A DNA stretch of 52,500 nucleotides. It comes from Zygnema cylindricum (lineage: Eukaryota > Streptophyta > Zygnematophyceae > Zygnematales > Zygnemataceae). The translations under genes were made by a program, and so were the position numbers. The stretch's first letter is position 1. Each line of letters starts with the position of its first letter. The stretch is taken from assembly GCA_037447655.1 (NCBI GenBank), contig JBBHKE010001135.1, positions 1 to 52,500 of the forward strand, written 5' to 3'. Positions 1 through 9,000 of this stretch are shown here, in pieces. The notes below the pieces were generated by a model. That model had not been told where the DNA came from. It saw only the letters and a program-made list of their open reading frames with translations, and ran no database searches.

Positions 1-1114
1 GTGGAACAAAAAACTAGACGAGTTTCTCACCGGTCAGAGATATATTTGGATCAGTTATGACCATTCTATTTATATGTTTGAAGAGGAGAATGGTGTGATT
101 TTTATTGCAATTTATGTGGATGATTTGTTGGTATTAAGTAAGTCTATGGTTAAGATCAATAAGCTAAAAAAAGATCTTAAGAACAGATTTGACATGAAAG
201 ATATAGGGGAGACTAAATATATTTTGGGAATTCAAATGGAAAAATGTAGGGGGTAGAGGATAATCATACTTACTTAAAAAAAAGCTATCGGAAATATGCT
301 TGAGAAATTTCAAATGGAAAAGGCAAACAATTGTACCACTCCCATGGACTTGAAGAAAGTAAGTGATGGGAGTGTAGAAGGAGGAGTGATGATACAAGAT
401 GATCAGATAAGTCTAGAATAGAGACAGTTTATAAAGTTTATTCCGTACAGACAGGTTGTAAGAGGCTTGATTTACTTTATGAATTGTACTAGATCGGACA
501 TAGCAGCAACAGTTGGAGTCCTCTGTAGGAGTCTTAATGATCCTAGGAAGAGAGACTGGGAGGCAGCCAAGAGAGTCATGAGATACTTGGTGGGAACCAG
601 AGATTTATGGTTGCACTTGGGAGGGGAGCATACTGACATCACTACTTGGAGTGATGCCAGTTATAGGGATGCACCTATGAGAAGATGCACTTCTGGGTAT
701 GTGTTATATGTGGGGGAAGGTGCTTCCTGCTGGAGTAGCAAACAACAAAAGGTGGTTGCTTAGTCCACTATGGAGGCTGACTACATGGCCTCTTGTTCTG
801 CTGTGAAAGAGCTAATGTGGGTTAAGTCTTTATTGCAAGAACTCGGGTATATGAAGAAGGGAGTGCATGAAGTGTTTTGTGATAATGAGGCTGCAATTGC
901 AATTGCACCCAATCCAAAACATCATTTCAAGGCTAAGCATATAGATATAAGATTGAGTTTTGTGAGGGAAAAAGTTGAAAACAAAATTGTGAATCTGGTG
1001 TTTAGGGGTGATGGGGAAATGGTGGCTGATATGATAACAAAACCTGTGCCATCTCCCAAGTTAAAATACTGTATAGAAAATTGTGGTTTAAAAGAGAAAT
1101 TGAAGTTATACTAG
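1..1114 (+). pseudogene. Cop1: reverse transcriptase-RNase H tail of a copia polyprotein, broken
   Basis: This is the C-terminal end of a copia pol. It enters the window in reverse transcriptase just before the Y-V-D-D catalytic box (about 115-126) and continues through RNase H, with the W-S-D-A-S motif, the M-E-A-(D/E)-Y-M motif and C-D-N near 877. In-frame stops at 254-256, 275-277, 419-421 and 761-763 make it non-functional, but I see no net frameshift: the blocks on either side share one frame. The frame ends at 1112-1114, followed by a polypurine tract and the 3' LTR. The 5' part of the element lies left of the window. Confidence 0.93.
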
Positions 1115-1127
1115 AAAATAAGGGGAG
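1115..1127 (+). other. Cop1 polypurine tract
   Basis: The purine run AAAATAAGGGGAG sits between the pol stop codon and the TGTTGAAA start of the 3' LTR. It is the expected primer for plus-strand DNA synthesis. The same tract, with minor changes, precedes the 3' LTRs at 5212, 10534, 26145, 31553 and 50236, and in reverse the LTR ending at 19860. Confidence 0.85.
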
Positions 1128-2124
1128 TGTTGAAATCACTGATTTTGGGAAGGTATTTTCTAGGTCCTAATTAGGTGAAATAACTAAAAGAAAAAGCATA
1201 GGCAGCCTGCCTCCACCTTCTTTCTCTAGCCCCCATACTTGTTGTAGTCACTGAAGGAGAGAGAGGGCGGTGGAGCCATGGGTGCCTCTGCTCCATAGGC
1301 AGGACTAAAGAGTGACCTAAGTCACTCTCAACAAAAAGGATGAGTCTTGCAAGACTCGAACCTCCGACCGGCAGAGCGAGGCGTAGCCGTCAGCTCTTAT
1401 TGGTCTGTCGTAGTAGTCCGTTAGGATACATAGTGTTTGATAGCTATTTAAACATTAGCAAGATCATTAATTCGTTCTACGGAATAATAAATTAAGGACA
1501 TAAAAACTAGTTGAGTTTTAGTGCGTACGAAACAAATGTACCGGACATTTGTTATTTTGGACGACAACATTAAAAGCTCGTTTGGAATGAACGATCCGCA
1601 TCATCGCGGGGATCCCGGAATAGCCGCCTTGGCGAGTTTCGGACGTGACATGACCTGTCGACACGTGGCAAGATATTATTGGGAAGCGGGAATCCCGAGG
1701 AGCGCGAGGACAAGTTTGGAGGAGACAGACGTCCACTCCATGGCCTTGTCGTACACAGGCTGTACAGAAAGTACATCGGCCCTAGTACCTTTCTGTACTG
1801 TACAGTCTTCTGATTCGTTCGTACATTAGTAGATAAAGGTTGTGAGAAGGGTTTAGGACTTAGAGGATTGAGGAGGTAGCCTCAACTCTCCGAACAAGTT
1901 GTATAAATATTGGCATCTTCGCCACTTGATAATTAATTGCCTGGTTGGGCATTTTCAATGATTCTTTTTCGTGTGAACTGAGGGGAGTCCAAACTGCACA
2001 GGGGTTTAGTTAGATTACCTATTTGTCTGCTTGGGTGGCAGTGATCCAAGTTGAAAGAGGGCTAGCAAAAAGATATCTAGAGGCTTCCTAAATTCAGTGA
2101 TCCAATGGGGGACACAGAATTGCA
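1128..2124 (+). repeat. Cop1 3' LTR
   Basis: The LTR starts TGTTGAAATC after the polypurine tract and ends TTGCA just before unrelated minus-strand gag sequence, giving 997 bp. It holds the conserved hairpin core (1237-1255), an antisense tRNA-like segment (1341-1415), a CACGTG motif near 1661, a cluster of GTAC motifs, a TATA box (TATAAATAT, 1902-1910) and an inverted repeat right after it. An ATG at the expected gag start lies 20 bp before the LTR end. The right boundary is inferred from the abrupt change to gag of Cop2. Confidence 0.88.
1341..1415 (-). other. tRNA-like segment (A-box/B-box) antisense in the Cop1 LTR
   Basis: Read on the minus strand, a B-box-like GGTTCGAGTCT (1352-1362) lies downstream of an A-box-like stretch around 1386-1406, at tRNA-like spacing. 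The acceptor stem is poor, so I do not call a functional tRNA. The same segment, diverged, occurs at the same place in the other LTRs of this superfamily. It is probably a Pol III promoter relic or an embedded SINE head. Confidence 0.6.
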
Positions 2125-2912
2125 TCCTAAGTTCTATGGTACTCTTTTTCACTAAAATCATCCCCACTGTAATATCGCAATTCCAATTGCTATCACCTAG
2201 ATCTTGCAACCGATTAATGATATTCTCATACTCTTCAGGTAGTTTCATTATTAGTGTATTTACTCTTTGTCTCTTAGACCATGAGTTACCTACGCTCTCT
2301 AGTTCTCCAAATAATGCCCCTAAGTCATTGCAATAATAATTCATACTTCCTCCCTTGTAAGTATAAACTGAAATCTTATTTTTTGCCAGCCGTTGCTGCT
2401 GTAATGACCCACTCTTTTTTTTTTACTAGAGTTACCCAAATCTGAGAGGAAGATCTAACATGCATAAGAGGAATGGCAATACCCTTTAGTACACTTTTGA
2501 GAATTAAGAGCTTAGCATTGTCCTTATAGTTCCAATTTTCATATTCTGACCGATCGGTCTGACTCCCTATAACCATTCTTGGTGATGCTAATGTCGGTAT
2601 CGTCCTTGACAATGAAGTCCCTCGAGAAGCAACTCCTCCCTTTTCTCCTTCCATGATTATTTCCTCCCATTCCTCGTCATCGTTCGTGATGGTGGTTGAT
2701 GTTTTCACAGCAGTTGTGACGAAGGTGCCAGAAAAACGTGTTCCTCCAAACCCAAGTGGAGGTGGGAAACGAATTTGCCCGGACACTATGCCCCATAGGT
2801 GCTTCTCAAAAAGTTCTCCCTCCATCATCATTTCCCAATAAAGAAAGTCTAATCTATTAAATATGTGCACCCTAGAGGGTGGGCCCATAACCTGAAATAC
2901 AATGGTCTCCAT
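2125..2912 (-). pseudogene. Cop2: 5' gag fragment, interrupted by Cop1
   Basis: The reading frame starts at the ATG at 2912 inside the LTR, runs through the primer site as V-M-G-P-P, and is closely similar to the N-terminus of the intact Cop3 gag (F-L-Y-W-E-M-M-M-E-G-E-L-F-E-K-H-L-W-G). After about 165 codons it shifts frame near 2400. The capsid-like part then continues in another frame to I-E-L-R at about 2125, where the Cop1 LTR cuts it off. The zinc knuckle and pol are not in the window. Confidence 0.9.
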
Positions 2913-3797
2913 TATCCCACAGAACGAGCAGCCTATGCAAAGCCTCTAGGATAATATTTGCCCCTTCCACTTTCTCACTGAATAGGTGCCTCCCAGGCAC
3001 AAAAATACTCCGAGCACCCTCACCCGTATGAGGGAAAAACCTCCCTGAGTCAAACGCAAAAAGAATCACTGAATTTGCTCCCCTGAGCAGTAAGTTATGG
3101 CTAGCCAAAGATGGCCTATAAATACAAAAGGTCATGTGGAGAGAGGAGCCTGAAACACGCTAAGCCCCTTAACTCCTACTCACAACTACCTACTACTCTA
3201 CCCTAGGCCAATCGAAAGAGTGTATAGTACAAGAAGGTACAGTGGCCGATTGTACTTCTTGTACGGCCTTTGTACCACATGGCCTTCTAGTTGACACTTG
3301 TAAACTTGGGAGCCATCGTTCCTCCTCCCATCCTTTTCGGCGTCGAATGATGTGGCGCCACGTGGCACAACGTGCCGCTATGTCAAAAAGCCGCCAAATA
3401 TTCATTCGGGTTTGACGGGGGCGACAACGTCCGTTCGATTATGTATTATACACGGTTAGATTCGCGTCCGCGAGCGTCGTTTGATTATTGATGACGTTTC
3501 GTCAATTTTGGTATGTTTAAGTGAAAGTGACGTTTTGCGTAAAACTTTATTTAATTACCAAACCACATACGTGTATCGTTTCGCTAACACCTAAAAGGTT
3601 CAGGCGTAAGTCTACATAGTTTTCTACAGACCAAGGTTCAAATCCTGTTTAGGGCAACATTTTGGTAATCTATCAATGTGTTTGCCTGTCTGTTTGTTTC
3701 TTTCTGACTATGGCGGTAGCCATGGTGACTCTCTCTCTCTCTCTATTCACTCTAGAGTCTAAATTAAGAAGTGAATAATAATTATTTCTTTTCAACA
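2893..3797 (-). repeat. Cop2 5' LTR
   Basis: On the minus strand this LTR begins TGTTGAAAAG at 3797 and ends TTTCA at 2893, next to GGTTATGGGCCCACC. It is 905 bp and of the same subfamily as the Cop3 LTRs. It contains a G-box (3359-3364), a GTAC cluster (about 3227-3272), TATAAATA near 3117, leader hairpins, and a tRNA-like segment (3589-3656) in the opposite orientation to the element. A (CT)8 run lies at 3729-3744. The five bases after it (GGCAG, 3798-3802) would be the target-site copy; the partner is outside the window. Confidence 0.87.
3589..3656 (+). other. tRNA-like segment antisense in the Cop2 LTR
   Basis: On the plus strand there is a B-box GGTTCAAATCC at 3635-3645. Flanking CCTAAA (from about 3590) and TTTAGG (about 3649-3654) can pair like an acceptor stem. 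The A-box region is degenerate. Its position matches the tRNA-like segments of the other LTRs and it runs opposite to the host element. Confidence 0.55.
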
Positions 3798-4269
3798 GGC
3801 AGTTTAGACTTTCACTATTTGAAACTGAGAAAAGTCTGGTCGGATACGTATGGCGGAACCGAGGGGCGAGGGACAATCATATTTGTCTTCGGGGCAATTT
3901 GGAGAGGTTTCCTCTTCTGGGTTTTGTCATCGTTGCACTTCGGGGTATGTGAGCTTGCTTCACCATTATCATTGATTTCTATCTTTATTTCTATTCTATG
4001 GGGCAAGGTGATATTGTTTAATCTGAAAGAGCCGATTTTTATTGTTTGTATATTTCTGCGTGGGAGTTATTTGCGCACTGTTGTGGTCGTCCTTAGTTTC
4101 TGTCCGCAGTTCTTGCGGGCCGGATTTGATGACTCGCATTCCCTTTTCTATTCTTTGGAGAGTGCTTTGGGGTGTAGCATTTAGTGGGCTTCCGATGGAT
4201 TAGCATAGTATTGAAAAAACAACCTGTCCCCTTAGGTTAACGAGGATAGGTGCTTAGGGTGGGGTACTT
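3798..4269. other. Unassigned flank of a decayed retroelement
   Basis: This stretch shows no motif I recognise and no coding similarity to the copia elements. It may be the leader of the gag-like gene that starts around 4270, or unrelated host DNA into which Cop2 inserted. A plus-strand open stretch runs to about 4184, but it begins inside the Cop2 LTR and its composition gives no support for a protein. Confidence 0.4.
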
Positions 4270-4795
4270 TCATAGAGGGATTTAGCTCCTCTGTTCCGCT
4301 CAATTATAGGAGGAGGAGAAGTTTATGATAGGGATCTTCCAAGGGTCAGTCCGGAAGAGCGGGAGAAGCAAGAAGTAGTGGCAAAGGAGGAAGAGTCACA
4401 GGTGCCTTATGAAGTAGTGCTTCTGGTCTCAACTTTAAACATAGAGCAGTTTCTTAAAGGAATGATGCATGAGGCTGTTACAGCCGAGACTTCTGCAAAA
4501 TAGCCAGTGAGGCAACCCTCTCCTCCACCTCCGCCTGCCTTTTCTCCCGAAAAATTCCCTACGTTGTCCGAGGCTGCCAAGGCTCGGGCCGCGGAGAAGA
4601 TTGAGAGAGAGAATATCTCCTAAATCACGTAGAAAGGGTTTGGCCCATAAAGAAGCGGTCCCTGGTCACCCTCACGAAGTAGGGCGATAAACAAGATCTA
4701 AGGCTCCGATAGCTAAGATGTACATGGATCCTGAAATTTTGGCAGGTCCTAATCGGCCAAGTCGTAAGGAAATTGTTGAAAAGAGGCCAAGTCAT
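4270..4795 (+). pseudogene. N-terminal part of a decayed gag-like gene
   Basis: One frame reads as an acidic, then proline-rich protein (R-V-S-P-E-E-R-E, later a P-S-P-P-P-P-P-A-F stretch and an A-A-K-A-R-A-A-E-K-I motif), broken by stops near 4501 and 4621. It is unlike the copia gag proteins here. I infer that it joins the gag-like block at 11425-14204 across the Cop3 insertion, because both are low-complexity, charged or proline-rich coding sequence in the same orientation. I do not recognise the family. Confidence 0.35.
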
Positions 4796-5198
4796 GCAAA
4801 TTGGATCCGGTGCATGTTGTTGGAGTAGCAAGCAAAAAAAAGTAGTTGCTCAGTCCACTATGGAGGCTGAATACATGGCTTCCTGTGCTGCCACCAAAGA
4901 ACTAATGTGGGTTAAATCCCTTCTTGAAGAACTTGGGTTCATGAAGTCTGGAACTCAAAATGTTTTTTGTGATAATCAAGCTGCTATCTCTATTGCAGCT
5001 AATCCGAAACATCACTTCAAAGCTAAGCATATGGATATTAGACTAAGCTTTGTCAGAGAGAAGGTAGAAAATAAAATTATTAAACTGGTTCATAAAACTG
5101 ATAGAGAAATGATTGCAGACATGATGACAAAAGCAGTGCCTTCCCCTAAGTTGATTTATTGCAGAGAAAACTGTGGATTAAAATTGAAAAGTGACTAG
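4796..5198 (+). pseudogene. Duplicate RNase H tail of Cop3
   Basis: A copy of the last ~134 codons of the Cop3 polyprotein (compare 10108-10520). By eye it differs at one codon (K-Q-K-K instead of K-Q-Q-K). It starts abruptly inside RNase H at 4796, after unrelated sequence, ends at the same stop, and is followed by the same polypurine tract and an LTR. So the LTR at 5212 is both the 3' LTR of this fragment and the 5' LTR of the intact element, a tandem arrangement. Confidence 0.9.
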
Positions 5199-5356
5199 GA
5201 ATTAAGGGGAGTGTTGAAAAGAGGTAATTAATAGTTCACTTCCCTATTTTAGTTTTGTTTTAAAGAAAGAGAGTGAGGATCAAAGGCGCGCCATGGCTGC
5301 CGCCATATTTAGAAAGTGGCAGTTTTTGCAGATAAGGGTATTTTGGATAAAATGAT

Positions 5357-5422
5357 ACCTAGGTCTAGATTTGAACCTGTGACCTCTAGACTCTTTATAG
5401 CCTAACGCCTTAACCATTAAGG
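5357..5422 (-). other. tRNA-like segment antisense in the Cop3 left LTR
   Basis: Minus strand: A-box TGGTTAAGGCG (5406-5416) followed by GTTAGGCT, a strong match to the D-arm and anticodon-stem start of plant tRNA-Ser/Leu genes. A possible six-pair anticodon-like stem follows, then CACAGGTTCAAATCT with the B-box at 5367-5377. No good acceptor stem. It is repeated in the right LTR at 10679-10744. Confidence 0.68.
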
Positions 5423-5718
5423 CGTTACGAAACGATACACGTGACGGGTTTCATAAATATATAAACATTAACGAAACAGCTAATTAACAGCAGACTAACC
5501 AAAATGAGCAATTTCTACATGTACGCGAATCTGAACCGTGTAAAATATGTTTTGATCGGACGGCCGGCAATAAAGCCGCCACGCGAAGTGAGCTTTTCGG
5601 CGGCATACGGATATAGCGTCACGCGGTGCCACGTGGCGCCACATTATTTGATACCGGAGAAGATGGGAGGAGGAACCATGGCTTCCGATATGACAGGTGT
5701 CACCTTGTAGACCTTGTC

Positions 5719-5766
5719 GTACAATAGTTGTACAATAAGTACATCGCCCATTGTACCTTCTTGTAC
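5719..5766 (+). promoter_or_regulatory. GTAC cluster in the Cop3 U3 region
   Basis: Five GTAC tetramers occur in 48 bp (starting 5719, 5730, 5739, 5753, 5763), about 110-150 bp upstream of the TATA box. GTAC is the core recognised by SBP-domain (SPL/CRR1) transcription factors of plants and algae. Equivalent clusters occur in all LTRs of this superfamily in the window, often arranged as inverted repeats. Binding is an inference. Confidence 0.5.
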
Positions 5767-5872
5767 TTTATAGTGTTCCTATTGGACTAGGGTTTAATAG
5801 TAGGTAGTCGTGAGTAGGCAGACCGAGACTTAGTAATATTTAGGTACCTCTCTCTCTAAGAGAGCTTGTAAC

Positions 5873-5892
5873 TATAAAGGTCATCTTTGACC
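5873..5892 (+). promoter_or_regulatory. Cop3 core promoter: TATA box plus inverted repeat
   Basis: TATAAA (5873-5878) is immediately followed by GGTCATCTTTGACC, a 5-bp inverted repeat with a TCTT loop. In the Cop4 LTRs the same place reads TATAAAT then TGGCA-TCTT-TGCCA. The transcription start is expected some 25-32 bp past the TATA box, that is just downstream of the inverted repeat. Confidence 0.65.
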
Positions 5893-6083
5893 AGCCATAA
5901 CTTACTGCTCGGGTGAGCAAATTCAATGATTCTTTTTTGCGTTTGACTCAGGGGAGTCTTGTCCTCACAAGGGTGAATGTGGTCAGAATATTTGTGTGCC
6001 TGGGCGGCGCTTATTCAACGGGAAAGTAGAAGGGGCAAATATTATCCTAGAGGCTTTACATAGGCTGCTCATTCTGTGGGTCA

Positions 6084-9000
6084 ATGGAGACCACAGAATT
6101 TCAGGTTATGGGCCCACCCTCTAGGGTGCCCATATTTGATGGATCAGACTTTCTTTATTGGGAAATGATGATGGAGGGAGAACTATTTGAGAAGCATTTA
6201 TGGGGCATAGTGTCTCGACAAATTCGATGCCCACCTCCACCTGCGTTTGGAGGGACACGTTTTTCTGGCACCTCCGCCTCTACAGTTGGTAGAACAGCTG
6301 CCACCATCACCGAGGATGAAGATGAGGAAGGAGAAGAGATTGTCATGGAAGGAGAAAAGGAAAGTGTTGCAACTCAAGTAACAACATTGCCGAAGGCGAT
6401 ACCGGCAGCAGCACCACCAGCAACAACGACAAGGGTTCAGACCGAAAGATCAGAGTATGAAAAGTGGAACTACAAAGACAAGGTTGCTAAGCTCTTAATT
6501 CTTAAAAGTGTAGCAAAGGGCATTGCCATTCCCCTTATGCATGTCAAATCTTCATCTCAGATTTGGATATCACTAGTTAACAAATATAAGAGTGGATCAT
6601 TGCAGCAGCAACAGTTGGCAGAAAATAAGATTGCAGCTTATACTTATAAGGGAGGAAGTATGGATAATTATTGCAATGATTTAGGAGCATTGTTTGGAGA
6701 GTTAGAGAGTGCAGGTAACTCATGGTCTGAGAGACAAAGAGTGAACACATTAATGATGAAACTACCTGAAGAGTATGAGAATATCATTAACCGATTGCAG
6801 GACATAGGAGATAGCAATTGGAATTGGGATGACACTGTGGGAATGATTTTAGTGAAAGAAAGCACCATAGAGCTTAGGAGAGGGAGTCCAAGTGTTCAAG
6901 CATTGTCTGCAGGAGCTGATTGGCGGAAGCGTGATGAGGAGAGAGGGAAAGATCCTTATCGAAACTTTGGTGGAAGAGGACAAGGAGGTGGCAGATTTGA
7001 TAGACAGGGGAGAGGAACTTCTCGAGGAGGATTATGTCACTTCTGCAAGAAACCGGGACACTATATGGCAGATTGTGTCAGACTTGCAGATCTTCGACTG
7101 AAAGATGGTCAAGGAACTTCAAAGGACGGAGGAAAGAAAAAGGCTTTCCTGACTCAAGTTCTTGATGAGGAAGTGGAAGGAAAAACTGAAACTGAAGAGG
7201 AGCTTGAGGAGCTTCTCCTTTATCCGAAAAACACTGAAAAGCATGTCGACATTCCACGGAGACAAAAGTGTGCTTTCGGAGGTAAGAGGGATCCACCCGA
7301 GGATGGGTGGATCATAGACTCAGGGGCTTCAATGCATATGTGCAAAGATAAGCGGTGGTTCACTAAACTGAGAAAGATCCCAACAGTTGAGATAGAGTAC
7401 GGAGATGGTAGAGTAGAAACCACAAGTCTTGTTGGAACTGTTGACTTGAAGGTTCTAGTTGATGGAAAGGCCTCAATTGTAACACTCTCAGACGTTCTTT
7501 ACTTTCCACAACTTAGCAAGAACCTAGTCTCAACAGCTGTCCTAGATGAAAAGGAGTTTGAAACAGGAACTAGGAAAGGAATCTTCACAGCAAGCTTTGA
7601 TAATGAGGTTTATTTCATAGCTGAGAAGGGCAGTCAAGGAATGTTCAGAATTGTACTTTGCAATGAAAAGAGTGTTCTCTACTCGTGTGCAAGTGAGATG
7701 ATGCTTTGGCATAAAAGGTTGGGGCATGTGCATCTAGATAGATTAAAGAAAATGAAGAAAAATGGAATAGTGGAGGGTATTACTTTTGAAGATGATGAGA
7801 CCTTTGATGATTGTAGTGGATGTGCCCAAGGGAAGATTCATAGACTTCCATTTCCAAAGGCAACCACATTTAGGAGAGAGAAAGTATTAGATCTAGTTCA
7901 CACTGATGTTTGGGGACCTGCTAGGTATGCCTCACATGGGGGGAAAAGATGGATGTTAACTATCACAGATGATTGGTCTAGATACACGAAGGTATACTTT
8001 CTCAGACATAAGTCAGAGGTATTAAGATGTTTCAAAGAGTATAAAGTATGGAGTGAAAAGCTACATGAAACCTCAATAAAAGAGATAAGAAGTGATAATG
8101 GGAAAGAATACACCTCAAGGGATTTTGAAGAATATCTTAAAGAAGAAGGAATTCATCATGAGAAAATTGTTCCCTATAATCCGGAACAAAATGGGGTAGC
8201 AGAAAGAGTGAATAGAACTTTAGGAGATATGTCCAGAAGTATGTTAAGTGATAAGAGGATAGGGCTGCAGTTTTGGGCTGAGTCTATGGACTATGCTAAT
8301 TTCATCAAAAATAGAGTCCTAACTTCAGCAAATAAAGAGAAAACTCCGTATGAGAGGTGGACAGGAAGAAAGCCTGATTTGTCTAGTTTGAGAGTGTTCG
8401 GAAGTCAAGTCTACAGTTTGGATTCCGATAAGACTAAATGGAAGTTAGCGGGAAGAGGGAAACCAGGATATCTTGTAGGATATGATAAGAGCACAAAAGG
8501 ATACCGAGTGTATGACTTGAAAAAGAGAGATATAATTTTGGTAAAACACATAGTGGTGATGAATGAAGAGAAGTCCATTGATCCATTCAAATATAATAAG
8601 GAAGTCAAAATCAGATTTGAAACGGATCAGTTTTCTGACTTTGACTTTGAAAATGAAGAGAAGGAAGAGGGAGAAAAAGAAAAATCTGCAGATCTACCAA
8701 AGGAGAAGGAGGAAAGGACAACATCCGAGGCAACGCCACAATACGAAGTGGAAACCGATGAGGAACTTGATGAGACACCGGAATTGGAAGATAGGGAAGC
8801 TGAAAATTTCCCAAAACGAAACCCAAGAATGCCTTCCATACCAGCGTCCGATTTTGAAGGGGAAAGAAGAAGTAGTAAACGACTTCAAGAAAGACAAGTA
8901 AATAACCAACTCACAAAGATGTCTCACCCAGATGAACCTCAAACATACTTAGAGGCCATAAACACTCCAGAAAGTAGCCGGTGGATCACAGCTATAAATG

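Larger units (their letters stand above)
5212..6103 (+). repeat. Cop3 left LTR
   Basis: 892 bp, TGTTGAAAAG to GAATTTCA, with matching polypurine tract and primer site at its edges. In order it holds an antisense tRNA-like segment (5357-5422), a G-box (5630-5635), five GTAC motifs (5719-5766), a TATA box (5873-5878), an inverted repeat (5879-5892), hairpins at 5906-5919, 5945-5958 and 5965-5976, and the gag ATG (6084) in the loop of a 9-bp hairpin (6071-6099). Confidence 0.95.

Noticed and set aside
3729-3744. (CT)n microsatellites as functional elements
   Set aside because: The runs here and at 35811-35826 are short simple repeats in LTR U3 regions; nothing suggests more.
3771-4184. A 137-codon plus-strand protein
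   Set aside because: It starts without ATG inside the Cop2 LTR, has no motif, and its composition is that of translated noncoding DNA.
6155-8942. Minus-strand reading frames within Cop3 pol
   Set aside because: They are antisense shadows of the intact gag-pol frame; no codon pattern or motif supports them.
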